From the NCBI RefSeq assembly GCF_050113635.1, contig NZ_JBNJLT010000001.1:1-64000 (forward strand): a stretch of 64,000 nucleotides of DNA, in the 5' to 3' direction. The notes beneath the pieces are model-generated. The model did not search any database. It was given only the letters and a program-made list of their open reading frames with translations, and was not told the DNA's origin. How positions within the stretch are numbered: the first letter of the stretch is position 1; the number at the start of each line of letters is the position of its first letter. The translations under genes were made by a program, and so were the position numbers. Positions 50,288 to 59,619 of this stretch are shown here, piece by piece. The DNA is from Marinimicrobium sp050113635. GTDB lineage: Bacteria; Pseudomonadota; Gammaproteobacteria; Pseudomonadales; Cellvibrionaceae.

Positions 50288-53146
50288 ATGTCTTTGGAAA
50301 AAACGTACAACCCCCACGCCATCGAGCGCGAGTGGTATCAGACCTGGGAACAAAAAGGTTACTTCAAGCCCCAAGGTGAGGGCGACCCCTACTGCATCAT
50401 GATTCCTCCGCCCAACGTGACCGGCAGCCTGCATATGGGCCACGGCTTCAACAACGCCGTGATGGACGCCATGATTCGCTACCACCGTATGAAAGGCGAC
50501 GACACGCTCTGGCAAATGGGCACCGACCATGCCGGCATCGCCACGCAAATGGTGGTAGAACGGCAGCTGGCCGCCGAAGGACAGGATCGGCACGACCTCG
50601 GCCGTGAGAAGTTCCTGGAAAAAATCTGGGAATGGAAAGCCGAGTCCGGCGGCAATATCACCCGTCAGTTGCGCCGCCTGGGCTCCTCTCTGGATTGGAG
50701 CCGCGAGCGTTTCACCATGGACGAGGGCCTGTCCGACGCTGTGCGTGAAGCCTTTGTGCGCCTGTATGAAGACGGTCTGATTTACCGAGGCAAGCGCCTG
50801 GTCAACTGGGACCCGAAGTTGCACACCGCCATTTCCGATCTGGAAGTGGAAAACCACGATGAAAAGGGTTTTTTCTGGCACATGCGGTATCCGCTCGCCG
50901 ATGGCGAAAAGACGGCCGATGGCAAAGGCTACCTGGTAGTCGCCACCACCCGCCCGGAGACCATGCTCGGCGACTCGGCGGTGGCGGTACACCCGGAAGA
51001 CGAACGCTACGCCTCGCTGGTGGGCAAGTTTATCGAACTGCCCTTGGTGGGCCGTCGCATTCCGATCATTGCCGATGACTACGTGGACCCCGCGTTCGGA
51101 ACCGGCTGCGTGAAAATCACCCCGGCTCACGACTTCAACGACTATGAAGTCGGCAAGCGCCACGACCTGCCGCTGATCAATGTGCTGGACAAAAACGCCG
51201 CTATTCTCGGTACGGCCCAGACATTCAATTACGCTGGGGAAACCCGCACCGATATTGATACAGCACTGCCCGATGCGTTGGCGGGCAAAGATCGCTACGC
51301 CGCGCGCGAGGCTATTGTCGAGGCCTTGCAGGCGTCAGACCTGATGGACAACATCGAAGACCACGCCCTGAAGCAGCCACGTGGCGACCGCTCCGGCGTG
51401 GTGGTCGAGCCCTGGCTCACCGATCAGTGGTACGTCAGCACCAAACCCCTGGCCGAGCCGGCCATCGAGGCGGTGGAAGACGGCCGCATTCAGTTTGTGC
51501 CCAAGCAGTACGAGAACATGTACTTTTCCTGGATGCGTGATATTCAGGACTGGTGCATCAGCCGGCAGCTGTGGTGGGGCCATCGGATTCCCGCCTGGTA
51601 CGACGAGAACGGCAACGTGTATGTAGGCCGCAACGAAGCCGAAATCTACAGCAAGTACGACCTGCCTCGCGATGTGAAACTACAGCAGGATGACGACGTA
51701 CTGGACACCTGGTTCAGCTCGGGCCTGTGGACTTTCTCCACGCTCGGCTGGCCGGAGCAGACCGACTTGCTGAAGAAATTCCATCCCACCGACCTGCTGG
51801 TCACTGGGTTCGATATTATTTTCTTCTGGGTCGCACGCATGATCATGCTGACCATGCATCTGATCAAAGACGAGAGCGGCAAGCCGCAGGTGCCCTTTGA
51901 AACCGTCTACGTCCACGGTCTGGTGCGCGACAGCTACGGGCAGAAAATGTCCAAGTCCAAGGGCAATGTGCTGGACCCGCTGGACATCATCGACGGCATT
52001 GACCTGGAAAGCCTGGTGGCGAAACGCACCAAGGGCCTGATGCGCCCGAAGGATGCACAGAAGATCGAAAAGCAAACCCGCAAGGAGTTCCCGGAAGGCA
52101 TTGCGGCCTACGGCACCGATGCGTTGCGCTTTACGTTCTGTTCGCTGGCATCGACCGGCCGGGATATCAAATTCGATATGGGTCGGGTGGAAGGCTACCG
52201 CAACTTCTGCAACAAAATCTGGAATGCCACTCGCTACGTGCTGATGCAGTGCGACGGTGAAGACTGCGGGCAAAACGGCGGTGAAGTTTCACTGTCACTG
52301 GCCGACCACTGGATTATTTCCCGCCTGCAAAACGCCGAGGCCAGCGTCACCGAGGCGCTGAACAGCTATCGTCTCGATCTGGCAGCGCAAGCGCTTTACG
52401 AATTCATTTGGAACGAGTATTGCGATTGGTATCTGGAGCTGTCCAAACCAGTCCTCTGGGACGACAACGCCAGCGCCGAACAGAAGCGTGGCACCCGCCG
52501 CACGCTGATTCGCGTACTGGAAACCACGCTGCGTCTCGCACACCCGCTGATGCCGTTTATCACCGAAGAGATCTGGCAAAAAATCAAAGGGCTGGCCGGG
52601 GCCAGTGGCGATACCATCATGCTCGCACCCTACCCCAGCCCAGACGACAGCAAAGTGGATGCCGCCGCTTCCGCAGACATTGAATGGTTGAAGTCGGTCA
52701 TCCTCGGTGTACGCAACATTCGCGGTGAAATGAATATCTCCCCGGCGAAAAAGCTGCCCCTGTATTTCTACAACGGCTCTGCTGATGACCAGCGCCGACT
52801 CGAAGAAAACCGCCAGTACCTGATCAAGCTGGCGGCTCTGGAGGCGGTGACCTGGCTGAACGCCGGGGAGGACGCACCGGTTTCAGCCACAGCCCTGGCG
52901 GGTGACCTCGAGCTGTTGGTGCCCATGGCGGGTCTAATTGACAAGGACGCCGAGTTAGAGCGCCTGAACAAAGAAGTGGCCAAGCTGGAGAAGGATATTC
53001 AGAAAACCGAAGGCAAACTCGGCAACGCCAGCTTTGTGGACAAGGCTCCCAAAGAGGTGGTGGATAAGGAGCGCGACCGTCTGGACGGTTTGAAGTCTGC
53101 CCTGGGCAAGCTGCAGGAGCAGATAAAACGCATCGAGAGTTTGTAG
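50288..53146 (+). CDS. valS: Valyl-tRNA synthetase ValS
   Basis: 952 residues. The class I motifs are present: HMGH (49-52) in place of HIGH, and KMSKS (553-557). A CP1 editing domain lies between them (about 190-390, with ATTRPETMLGDSAVAVHP). The anticodon domain and a C-terminal coiled coil (about 885-952) complete the enzyme. It charges tRNA-Val and edits mischarged threonine. In Pseudomonas-type genomes valS is close behind holC; here it stands alone, about 38 kb from holC, between aidB and tRNA-Ser. Confidence 0.98.
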   Translation: MSLEKTYNPHAIEREWYQTWEQKGYFKPQGEGDPYCIMIPPPNVTGSLHMGHGFNNAVMDAMIRYHRMKGDDTLWQMGTDHAGIATQMVVERQLAAEGQDRHDLGREKFLEKIWEWKAESGGNITRQLRRLGSSLDWSRERFTMDEGLSDAVREAFVRLYEDGLIYRGKRLVNWDPKLHTAISDLEVENHDEKGFFWHMRYPLADGEKTADGKGYLVVATTRPETMLGDSAVAVHPEDERYASLVGKFIELPLVGRRIPIIADDYVDPAFGTGCVKITPAHDFNDYEVGKRHDLPLINVLDKNAAILGTAQTFNYAGETRTDIDTALPDALAGKDRYAAREAIVEALQASDLMDNIEDHALKQPRGDRSGVVVEPWLTDQWYVSTKPLAEPAIEAVEDGRIQFVPKQYENMYFSWMRDIQDWCISRQLWWGHRIPAWYDENGNVYVGRNEAEIYSKYDLPRDVKLQQDDDVLDTWFSSGLWTFSTLGWPEQTDLLKKFHPTDLLVTGFDIIFFWVARMIMLTMHLIKDESGKPQVPFETVYVHGLVRDSYGQKMSKSKGNVLDPLDIIDGIDLESLVAKRTKGLMRPKDAQKIEKQTRKEFPEGIAAYGTDALRFTFCSLASTGRDIKFDMGRVEGYRNFCNKIWNATRYVLMQCDGEDCGQNGGEVSLSLADHWIISRLQNAEASVTEALNSYRLDLAAQALYEFIWNEYCDWYLELSKPVLWDDNASAEQKRGTRRTLIRVLETTLRLAHPLMPFITEEIWQKIKGLAGASGDTIMLAPYPSPDDSKVDAAASADIEWLKSVILGVRNIRGEMNISPAKKLPLYFYNGSADDQRRLEENRQYLIKLAALEAVTWLNAGEDAPVSATALAGDLELLVPMAGLIDKDAELERLNKEVAKLEKDIQKTEGKLGNASFVDKAPKEVVDKERDRLDGLKSALGKLQEQIKRIESL

Positions 53147-53157
53147 ATCCTCGAACC

Positions 53158-53198
53158 GGCAATTGTCGGAGGCGCGTTATGCGCTTCCGACAATTGCC
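53158..53198 (+). terminator. Large hairpin after valS
   Basis: The 18-base arms at 53158-53175 and 53181-53198 pair with a single G-U mismatch around a five-base loop (core GGCAATTGTCGGA / TCCGACAATTGCC). It begins 12 bases after the valS stop. No U-tract follows, so it is either a 3'-end-stabilising hairpin or a copy of a dispersed intergenic palindrome. Confidence 0.55.
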
Positions 53199-53247
53199 AC
53201 GAGGCAGGCAAGTTGGGTGCCATATCATACTTTTTTGAAGCACGCAT

Positions 53248-53277
53248 AAAAAAACCGCCCCTATGCAGGAGCGGTTT
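53248..53277 (-). terminator. Rho-independent terminator of tRNA-Ser
   Basis: On the minus strand an AACCGCTCC / GGGGCGGTT stem-loop is followed by seven U's (53254-53248). It starts five bases after the CCA end of the tRNA and is a textbook intrinsic terminator. Confidence 0.8.
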
Positions 53278-53282
53278 CTGTA

Positions 53283-53373
53283 TGGCGGTGAGGGAGGGAT
53301 TCGAACCCTCGATACCGGATTAGGGTATACTCCCTTAGCAGGGGAGCGCCTTCAGCCACTCGGCCACCTCACC
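53283..53373 (-). tRNA. tRNA-Ser (anticodon GCU)
   Basis: The reverse strand folds into a 91-nt class II tRNA: acceptor GGTGAGG with CCTCACC, the D-arm, an anticodon stem CTCCC/GGGAG with anticodon GCT (53339-53337), a long variable arm typical of serine tRNAs, and a T-arm with GGTTCGAATCC. The discriminator base G and an encoded CCA end it. It reads AGC/AGU codons. Its place next to csrA is conserved in many gammaproteobacteria. Confidence 0.96.
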
Positions 53374-53526
53374 ATCAAATTGTCTCTTGTCTCCGCACCT
53401 CGGGTGCCTCTCGACAAGTGCGGCGCATCATACCATATCTCACGAAAAATCAAAGGGTTGAGCCAGATCTATCGTGAAAAAGTCTACGCCTTCTTTCACT
53501 CTTTACCCTTTTCGGGTGGCTCGGTT

Positions 53527-53554
53527 CGGGAGCACAACGGAAACCGTGCTCCCG
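53527..53554 (-). terminator. Hairpin downstream of csrA
   Basis: CGGGAGCAC (53527-53535) pairs perfectly with GTGCTCCCG (53546-53554) with a ten-base loop, 26 bases after the csrA stop on the minus strand. It can be extended with mismatches. No clear U-tract follows. Confidence 0.45.
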
Positions 53555-53579
53555 AGACCGGGCTGACGAGAACAGGGGT

Positions 53580-53774
53580 TTAATCCTGTGAGTCGTCGTC
53601 CTGCGTCTGCTTCTCGCGCTGAATGCGCTGATAGATCTCTTCACGGTGAACCGCGATATCCTTGGGAGCGTTGACACCAATACGAACCTGGTTGCCTTTT
53701 ACTCCAAGAACCGTCACGGTGACTTCGTCACCAACCATCAAGGTTTCGCCAATACGGCGGGTCAGAATCAACAT
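53580..53774 (-). CDS. csrA: Carbon storage regulator CsrA (RsmA)
   Basis: 64 residues. The conserved MLILTRRIGETLMVGD start, the VTVLGVKGNQVRIGV core with Arg44-region RNA-contact residues (VHREEIY), and a short acidic tail identify CsrA. It binds GGA motifs in mRNA leaders and represses or stabilises targets of carbon use, motility and biofilm genes. It is titrated by small RNAs not seen in this window. The alaS-lysC-csrA-tRNA-Ser order is the classic pseudomonad arrangement. Confidence 0.97.
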   Translation of the reverse strand: MLILTRRIGETLMVGDEVTVTVLGVKGNQVRIGVNAPKDIAVHREEIYQRIQREKQTQDDDSQD

Positions 53775-54044
53775 ACTTTATCTCCTTCACTCATCCTGTA
53801 AGAACACGGCGTAGACTCCATCGTCCGCTGCCGCTTCTCGGCTAACCCCGCTCGCCGAGCCATGAGGCCAACACATTAACCCCCAAGTCTTAGTATTGAC
53901 CATACTCAACGATTAGGACAAACATTTTGCATCCTGTCTCACTTTTTCTCCCTGGTTACATTACGCGGTGGCAACTTTAACAGATTTGTTGAGCAATCGC
54001 TAACCAACCCGGTTCGCGCCGCCGCGCCCTGTACCTTGCGGGGC

Positions 54045-55292
54045 TCAGCCCCGCTCGCGACTCTCTTCCGGCTCGCTGTCCAGATCAAACGCCGAATGCA
54101 AACAGCGCACGGCCAGCTCCAGATAGCGTTCCTCAATGATCACCGAAATCTTGATTTCCGAGGTGGTGATCATCTGGATATTAATGTTTTCTTCCGCCAG
54201 GGCGTTGAACATGGTGGAAGCCACGCCGGCGTGGGAACGCATACCCACCCCGACAATAGACACTTTCGCAACGCGATCGTCACCACGCACTTCGCGAGCG
54301 CCAATCGTGCTGGCCACACTCTCCAGAATTCCCAGGGTTTTCTTGAGGTCGCCCTTGTTTACGGTAAAGGTCAAATCGGTCGTGTTATCGGCCCCTACGT
54401 TTTGGACGATCACGTCCACTTCGATATTGGCAGCCCCCACCGGACCCAGAATGCGTGCCGCCACCCCCGGGGTATCGGGCACGCCCGCCAGGGTCACCTT
54501 CGCCTCATCACGATTGAACGCAATGCCCGAGACAATGGGTTGTTCCATAGAATCATCTTCCTCATCGAGAGTTATCAGAGTGCCTGGCCCTTCTTTGAAA
54601 CTGGACAACACCCTTAACGGAACTTTGTACTTCCCGGCGAATTCGACCGACCGGATCTGTAGCACTTTGGAGCCCAGGCTGGCCATCTCCAGCATTTCCT
54701 CGAACGTGATGCGCTCCAGGCGCTTCGCCCGCTCGACAACCCTCGGATCGGTAGTGTATACGCCGTCCACGTCCGTATAGATCTGACATTCATCGGCTCT
54801 TAAGGCCGCCGCGAGGGCCACACCGGTGGTATCGGAACCGCCACGCCCCAGAGTGGTGATATTGCCCTGCTCATCAACCCCCTGGAAACCGGCCACCACC
54901 ACCACTCGGCCAGCGCTGAGGTCAGCGCGCATATTGGCTTCATCAATCGCCAGAATGCGTGCTTTCGTGTGGGCACTGTCGGTCAGAATACGGACCTGGC
55001 TACCGGTATAAGAGCGAGCATCACAACCTCGCTTTTTCAACGCCATACACAACAGGGCGATCGTCACCTGTTCACCCGTGGCCACCAGCACGTCGAGTTC
55101 CCGTGGATCCGGTGTCTCCTGAAGGCTTTGCGCCAAACCGATCAGCCGGTTGGTCTCGCCACTCATCGCCGATACCACCACGACCATGTCGTGTCCCTGT
55201 GCGCGAAACCCTGCGATTTTTTCGGCCACCGCCTCAATCCGCTCGACACTGCCGACGGAGGTGCCGCCATATTTCTGAACGAACAAACTCAT
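54045..55292 (-). CDS. lysC: Aspartate kinase LysC (monofunctional, ACT-regulated)
   Basis: 415 residues. The kinase domain (1-250) opens VQKYGGTSVGSVERI and has TTDPRVVERAKRLERITFEEM. Two ACT-type regions follow (about 268-335 and 345-405; VSIVGVGMRSHAGVASTMFNAL, ITTSEIKISVII). The enzyme phosphorylates aspartate, the first step toward lysine, threonine, methionine and diaminopimelate, and is probably feedback-inhibited by lysine and threonine together. It is monofunctional, with no homoserine dehydrogenase fused. It follows alaS and precedes csrA. No lysine riboswitch-like structure was recognised in its 207-base leader. Confidence 0.96.
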   Translation of the reverse strand: MSLFVQKYGGTSVGSVERIEAVAEKIAGFRAQGHDMVVVVSAMSGETNRLIGLAQSLQETPDPRELDVLVATGEQVTIALLCMALKKRGCDARSYTGSQVRILTDSAHTKARILAIDEANMRADLSAGRVVVVAGFQGVDEQGNITTLGRGGSDTTGVALAAALRADECQIYTDVDGVYTTDPRVVERAKRLERITFEEMLEMASLGSKVLQIRSVEFAGKYKVPLRVLSSFKEGPGTLITLDEEDDSMEQPIVSGIAFNRDEAKVTLAGVPDTPGVAARILGPVGAANIEVDVIVQNVGADNTTDLTFTVNKGDLKKTLGILESVASTIGAREVRGDDRVAKVSIVGVGMRSHAGVASTMFNALAEENINIQMITTSEIKISVIIEERYLELAVRCLHSAFDLDSEPEESRERG

Positions 55293-55499
55293 GCTTGCGC
55301 GCTTCCTCGAAGGATCGCCGCGGCGGCGATCTCATTGGTCCAACGTTTGCTTAATAACGCGCCAGGCGCGGCCCGCTATTAAAGCGCAATTCTTGTGTCG
55401 GTGAAACCGTTTTTCGACGGTTTTAACAGGGTTTTTGAGCTATTTAGAAGCGAATGAGGCCGACTGACCGCTCGCCCCACCCTCGCCGCGAGCCGGCTT

Positions 55500-58100
55500 T
55501 CAGGACAACCGGTCCCTTACCCACTCTGGCACCGCCTCCAGCGCCTCTTTCAGACCACTGGGGTCGGTGCCTCCGCCCTGAGCCATATCCGGTCGGCCAC
55601 CGCCTTTGCCGCCGACTTTCGAGGCCACATCCCGCATCAGGTCGCCGGCTTTCAGTCGATCAGTGAGGTCTTTGGTCACTCCTGCCACCAGCGCCACTTT
55701 GTCGCCGTCCACTGCCGCCAGCAGGACAACGCCGCTACCGAGTTTGTTTTTCAACTGATCGGCGCTGTCGCGTAACGATTTGCTGTCCACGCCTTCCAGC
55801 TTGATGGCCAGCACTTTCACACCGTTCACATCCTGCGCCTCATCCAGCAGATTGCCACTGCCCGCCGTGGCCAGCTTTGCTTTCAGAGCGGTCAGTTCTT
55901 TCTCCAACTTGCGATTTTGGGTCAACAGCTGCTGTACTTTTTCGGGCACCTGCGCCCGACGGGTCTTGAGCGCCTGGGCAGTACCTTCGGCCAGCTGTTC
56001 GAGCTGGTCAAACAACGCCAGCGCCCCCAGACCGGTCACGGCTTCGATTCGACGAACGCCCGCAGCCACACCGGATTCCGCCGTAATACGGAACACGCCA
56101 ATATCCCCCGTGCGTGAGACGTGGGTGCCACCACAGAGTTCCACGGAGAAGCCGTCGCCCATGCTCAACACACGAACCTCATCGCCATACTTCTCACCGA
56201 ACAGCATCATAGCCCCTTTGGTACGGGCAGACTCGATATCCATGAGTTCAGTAGTCACTTCCGTATTCGCACGTATCTGTTCATTAACAATGGCTTCGAT
56301 GGCTTTGATCTGCTCAGCGCTCACCGGTTCAGAGTGCGAGAAATCGAAGCGCAGCCGCTCGGAGTCCACCAGCGACCCTTTCTGGGTCACATGTTCCCCC
56401 AATACTTCGCGCAGCGCGGCGTGCATCAAGTGCGTGGCAGAGTGGTTGAGCGCGGTCGCCTGGCGTACATTGCCCTCCACGCGGGCCGACAGGGTATCCC
56501 CGACCGCAATGGCTCCATGCAACAGGCGGCCAATGTGCAAATGGCTGGCGCCCTGTTTGTTGCAGTCCCGAACCTCAAAGCGAACGCCGCTGTCGGTTTC
56601 CAGGTAGCCAGAGTCGCCTACCTGGCCACCGGATTCGGCATAGAATGGGGTTCGATTGAGAACCACCGCTCCTTCATCACCTTCTTCCAGACGGTCGACT
56701 GGCTGACCCTCTTTCAGCAGCGCCTGCACCTCACCAGTTTCGGAAAGATGCACGTAGCCGAGAAACTCCGTCGTCGGCAAATCCAGGCCGGCCGCCGTAT
56801 AGTCCACCTTGAAGCTGCCGGCGGCGCGGGCACGGGCGCGCTGGGCTTCCATCGCGGCTTCGTAACCCGGCATATCCAGGGTCAGACGGCGCTCACGGGC
56901 AATGTCTGCCGTCAGGTCCACCGGGAAGCCATAGGTGTCGTAAAGGGTAAACACGACCTCACCCGGCAGTTCACTGCCTTCCAGGCTCGCCAGAGCGTCT
57001 TCCAACACACTCATCCCTTTGTCCAGGGTTTTGGCGAACTGCTCTTCCTCTTGCAGCAGCACTTTTTCGATCCGCGCCTGCTCGCGGCACAGTTCAGGGT
57101 AGGCGTCGCCCATTACATCGGCCAGTGAGGCCACCAAAGTGTGGAAAAATGCCTCGGTCTGACCGAGCTGATGACCGTGTCGCACGGCGCGGCGGATAAT
57201 TCGGCGCAGAACGTAGCCGCGGCCTTCGTTGGACGGCAGCACACCATCGCTCACCAGAAACGCACAGGAGCGAATATGGTCAGCAATCACCCGCAGGGAT
57301 TTGTTGTCCAGATCGGTCGTGCCTGTGGCGTCGGCCGCCGCCTTGAGCAGATGCTGAAACAGATCGATGTCGTAATTGTTGTGAACGCCCTGCATGACTG
57401 CGGCAATGCGCTCCAGCCCCATTCCCGTATCGATCGAAGGGTTCGGCAGCGGTTTGAGCTCCCCATTGCTCTGGCGCTCGTACTGCATAAACACCAGGTT
57501 CCAGATTTCGATATAGCGATCCAGGTCGTCGTTCTCACTGCCCGGTGGGCCACCGGGCACGTCCGGGCCGTGATCGTAGAAAATTTCCGAGCTGGGGCCA
57601 CAGGGGCCGGTATCGCCCATCTGCCAGAAGTTGTCTTCATCCAGGCGCGAAAAGCGGTCGGGGCTGATGCCCATTTCGTTGATCCAGATATCGGCGGCTT
57701 CATCATCGCTGATATGCACGGTCACCCACAGACGCTCGGCAGGCAGTTCAAGCACACCGGTCAGAAACTCCCAGGCGAAACGAATGGCATCACGCTTGAA
57801 GTAGTCGCCAAAGCTGAAGTTGCCCAGCATTTCGAAAAAGGTGTGGTGGCGGGCGGTGTAACCGACGTTTTCCAGATCGTTATGCTTACCGCCAGCGCGC
57901 ACACAGCGCTGTGAACTGGTGGCACGCGAGTAGTCACGCTGCTCGGCACCAAGGAACACGTCCTTGAATTGGTTCATACCGGCGTTGGTGAACAGCAGCG
58001 TCGGGTCATTTCCGGGAATCAGGGAACTGCTGGGCACGATGGTGTGGCCCTGGCGTTCGAAATAAGACAAAAAGGCGTCGCGAATCTCTGCGCTTCTCAT
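55500..58100 (-). CDS. alaS: Alanyl-tRNA synthetase AlaS
   Basis: 866 residues from the ATG at 58100 (MRSAEIRDAFLSYFERQGH), the standard N-terminus; the frame reaches 58181 without support. The class II catalytic core, the editing-domain zinc motif HSATHLMHA (about residue 550) with CGGTHVSRTGD (about 655), and the C-terminal oligomerisation/C-Ala domain ending GGGRPDMAQGG are present. It charges and proofreads tRNA-Ala. It precedes lysC and csrA, a layout shared with Pseudomonas. Confidence 0.98.
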   Translation of the reverse strand: MRSAEIRDAFLSYFERQGHTIVPSSSLIPGNDPTLLFTNAGMNQFKDVFLGAEQRDYSRATSSQRCVRAGGKHNDLENVGYTARHHTFFEMLGNFSFGDYFKRDAIRFAWEFLTGVLELPAERLWVTVHISDDEAADIWINEMGISPDRFSRLDEDNFWQMGDTGPCGPSSEIFYDHGPDVPGGPPGSENDDLDRYIEIWNLVFMQYERQSNGELKPLPNPSIDTGMGLERIAAVMQGVHNNYDIDLFQHLLKAAADATGTTDLDNKSLRVIADHIRSCAFLVSDGVLPSNEGRGYVLRRIIRRAVRHGHQLGQTEAFFHTLVASLADVMGDAYPELCREQARIEKVLLQEEEQFAKTLDKGMSVLEDALASLEGSELPGEVVFTLYDTYGFPVDLTADIARERRLTLDMPGYEAAMEAQRARARAAGSFKVDYTAAGLDLPTTEFLGYVHLSETGEVQALLKEGQPVDRLEEGDEGAVVLNRTPFYAESGGQVGDSGYLETDSGVRFEVRDCNKQGASHLHIGRLLHGAIAVGDTLSARVEGNVRQATALNHSATHLMHAALREVLGEHVTQKGSLVDSERLRFDFSHSEPVSAEQIKAIEAIVNEQIRANTEVTTELMDIESARTKGAMMLFGEKYGDEVRVLSMGDGFSVELCGGTHVSRTGDIGVFRITAESGVAAGVRRIEAVTGLGALALFDQLEQLAEGTAQALKTRRAQVPEKVQQLLTQNRKLEKELTALKAKLATAGSGNLLDEAQDVNGVKVLAIKLEGVDSKSLRDSADQLKNKLGSGVVLLAAVDGDKVALVAGVTKDLTDRLKAGDLMRDVASKVGGKGGGRPDMAQGGGTDPSGLKEALEAVPEWVRDRLS

Positions 58101-58184
58101 AGCGTATCCGTGGTCGTGGCGTATTCGAGGTCGTTCGTAGTGTTGGGATTCAGGGCACTGACAATGAATGACAATGGACAATAG

Positions 58185-58382
58185 TCACTGGCGACCGAGT
58201 TGCTCCCGTTCTTCCAGTGTCAGCTGGCGAGCTTCGGTTTCAAGCATAACGGGGATGCCGTCGCGCACCGGGTAAGCCAGACCGCTGGCGCGACACACCA
58301 GTTCCTGTTGTTCGGCGTTGTATTCCAGCGGCGCTTTACTGACCGGGCAGACCAGCAAGCTGAGCAGTTTTTTGTCAATCAT
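58185..58382 (-). CDS. Trm112/YcaR-like small zinc-ribbon protein
   Basis: 65 residues: LLSLLVCPVSKAPLEY, then LVCRASGLAYPVRDGIPVMLETEARQL. This is the Trm112/UPF0434 pattern. One of the usual cysteines (the second C of CPxC) is Ser here, leaving two Cys, which may weaken metal binding; similar losses occur in the family. Bacterial members are of unclear function; the eukaryotic relative activates methyltransferases. It lies 84 bases from alaS and 58 from the M23 gene on the same strand. Confidence 0.88.
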   Translation of the reverse strand: MIDKKLLSLLVCPVSKAPLEYNAEQQELVCRASGLAYPVRDGIPVMLETEARQLTLEEREQLGRQ

Positions 58383-58440
58383 GGTGCCCCTCGGGAACAG
58401 AGCTAAAAGCCGCTATCTTACACCGCACAGCGCCGCTAAG

Positions 58441-59433
58441 CTACGGGGCGTCTGCGGGAGACGAGGGTTCTTCACCCTCGCCGACTTCCTCATCAGGCTC
58501 GTCCGTGGCAGCGGGGGCGCTTTCCCGGTCATTGTCTTCAGCGTTTTGCTCGGCGCTAAGGTCGACGGCGTTAGGGTCTACGGCGGGAGGCTGAGGAGCG
58601 GCCGGCGGTTCGGGAGCCGGCTTGGGCATCGGCCCCACCAGGGAAGTGGGGTCCACCCGGCGATCAAACCAGTTCATCCGCCAGTCCAGGTGCGGACCCG
58701 TGGCCCGCCCTGTGGCGCCAACCTCGGCAATCGGCTGAGCTTTTTTTACCTCATCCCCTTCTTTAACGAGAATTTTGCTCAAATGAATAAAAGTGGAAGA
58801 CAGGCCATGGCCATGATCCACTATCAGCGTTCCGCCGGAGAAAAACATATTCTCGTGCACCAGTGTGACCACACCGGATGCAGGAGCCAGCACAGGGGTT
58901 CCGGTAGGAGAGGCGATGTCCACGCCATAGTGAGGGGATCTCGGCTCGCCGTTGTAGATGCGTTGGCTCCCATAAACGCCCGTCACAATACCGACCAGCG
59001 GCCACTGGAATTGCTGGGCAAAATCCGTTCGCGGCAAATCCTTCTCCCGAGCGGCACGCGCCAGCGCTGCCTCTTCTCTAGCCCTGGCCAGTTGCTCCGG
59101 GTCGGGAGTGACGGTGCGCTGCGGCACCCCTTCAATGCGTTGAATTTGATAGTCGCGCAACACCACTTCAAATTCTAACGTTTTGGGGTCGCCCTCCGGA
59201 GGGAACTCCTTGAGAATCGCGGGACTTCCCGCATCGCGCCCCAGCCCAATCACGAAGCGGCCATCATCACTGACACGCACGGGCTGGCCATCCAGTTCCA
59301 ACCTGGTGCCCGGCGTTGCCGAGCCTCTCAGAACAGAGCCCTGTTTCCATTCACCATGGTGAATCTCGACGGCCTGGGCCGATAGGGTCAGGAGCGTCAA
59401 AAAACCCAGTATTCCCAAAGTCACACTTCGCAT
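58441..59433 (-). CDS. Secreted M23 family metallopeptidase
   Basis: 330 residues. A signal peptide (1-21) is followed by a beta-rich N-terminal domain (22-105), a charged helix (about 110-135) and an M23/LytM domain (145-265). His168 and Asp172 (PHYGVDIA), His217 (FIHL) and His248 are conserved; the last motif is PHLDWRMNW, with Asp where LytM has the second His, as is common in this gammaproteobacterial subgroup. A long Pro/Glu/Asp-rich tail (about 268-330) may anchor or space it. It probably trims peptidoglycan cross-links or activates division amidases in the periplasm. Confidence 0.92.
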   Translation of the reverse strand: MRSVTLGILGFLTLLTLSAQAVEIHHGEWKQGSVLRGSATPGTRLELDGQPVRVSDDGRFVIGLGRDAGSPAILKEFPPEGDPKTLEFEVVLRDYQIQRIEGVPQRTVTPDPEQLARAREEAALARAAREKDLPRTDFAQQFQWPLVGIVTGVYGSQRIYNGEPRSPHYGVDIASPTGTPVLAPASGVVTLVHENMFFSGGTLIVDHGHGLSSTFIHLSKILVKEGDEVKKAQPIAEVGATGRATGPHLDWRMNWFDRRVDPTSLVGPMPKPAPEPPAAPQPPAVDPNAVDLSAEQNAEDNDRESAPAATDEPDEEVGEGEEPSSPADAP

Positions 59434-59567
59434 CGTACTGCGCCTCGAATGAGTGGTTACTGTTTTGTTATTGTCCGGTTACCAGAGTAGCACGATCCGC
59501 CCTGGCGCACAGAACTGACGTTAGACACTACTTGGACCACACGAATACACCATCATCCCACACACAC

Positions 59568-59597
59568 AAAAACGGCGGCCCCGAGGCCGCCGTTTTT
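59568..59597. terminator. Strong terminator after pyk
   Basis: AAAAACGGCGGCC (59568-59580) and GGCCGCCGTTTTT (59585-59597) are perfectly complementary with a four-base loop. On the minus strand the stem ends in U's, just beyond the pyk stop, so it terminates the central-carbon operon; it could also work on the plus strand. Confidence 0.85.
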
Positions 59598-59619
59598 GTG
59601 GTTTGAGCGATTAAGGCTG

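Noticed and set aside
55293..55499. Possible lysine riboswitch upstream of lysC
   Set aside because: The 207-base gap after alaS shows only short hairpins (GATCGCCG/CGGCGATC and AAACCGT/ACGGTTT) and none of the conserved L-box elements by eye.
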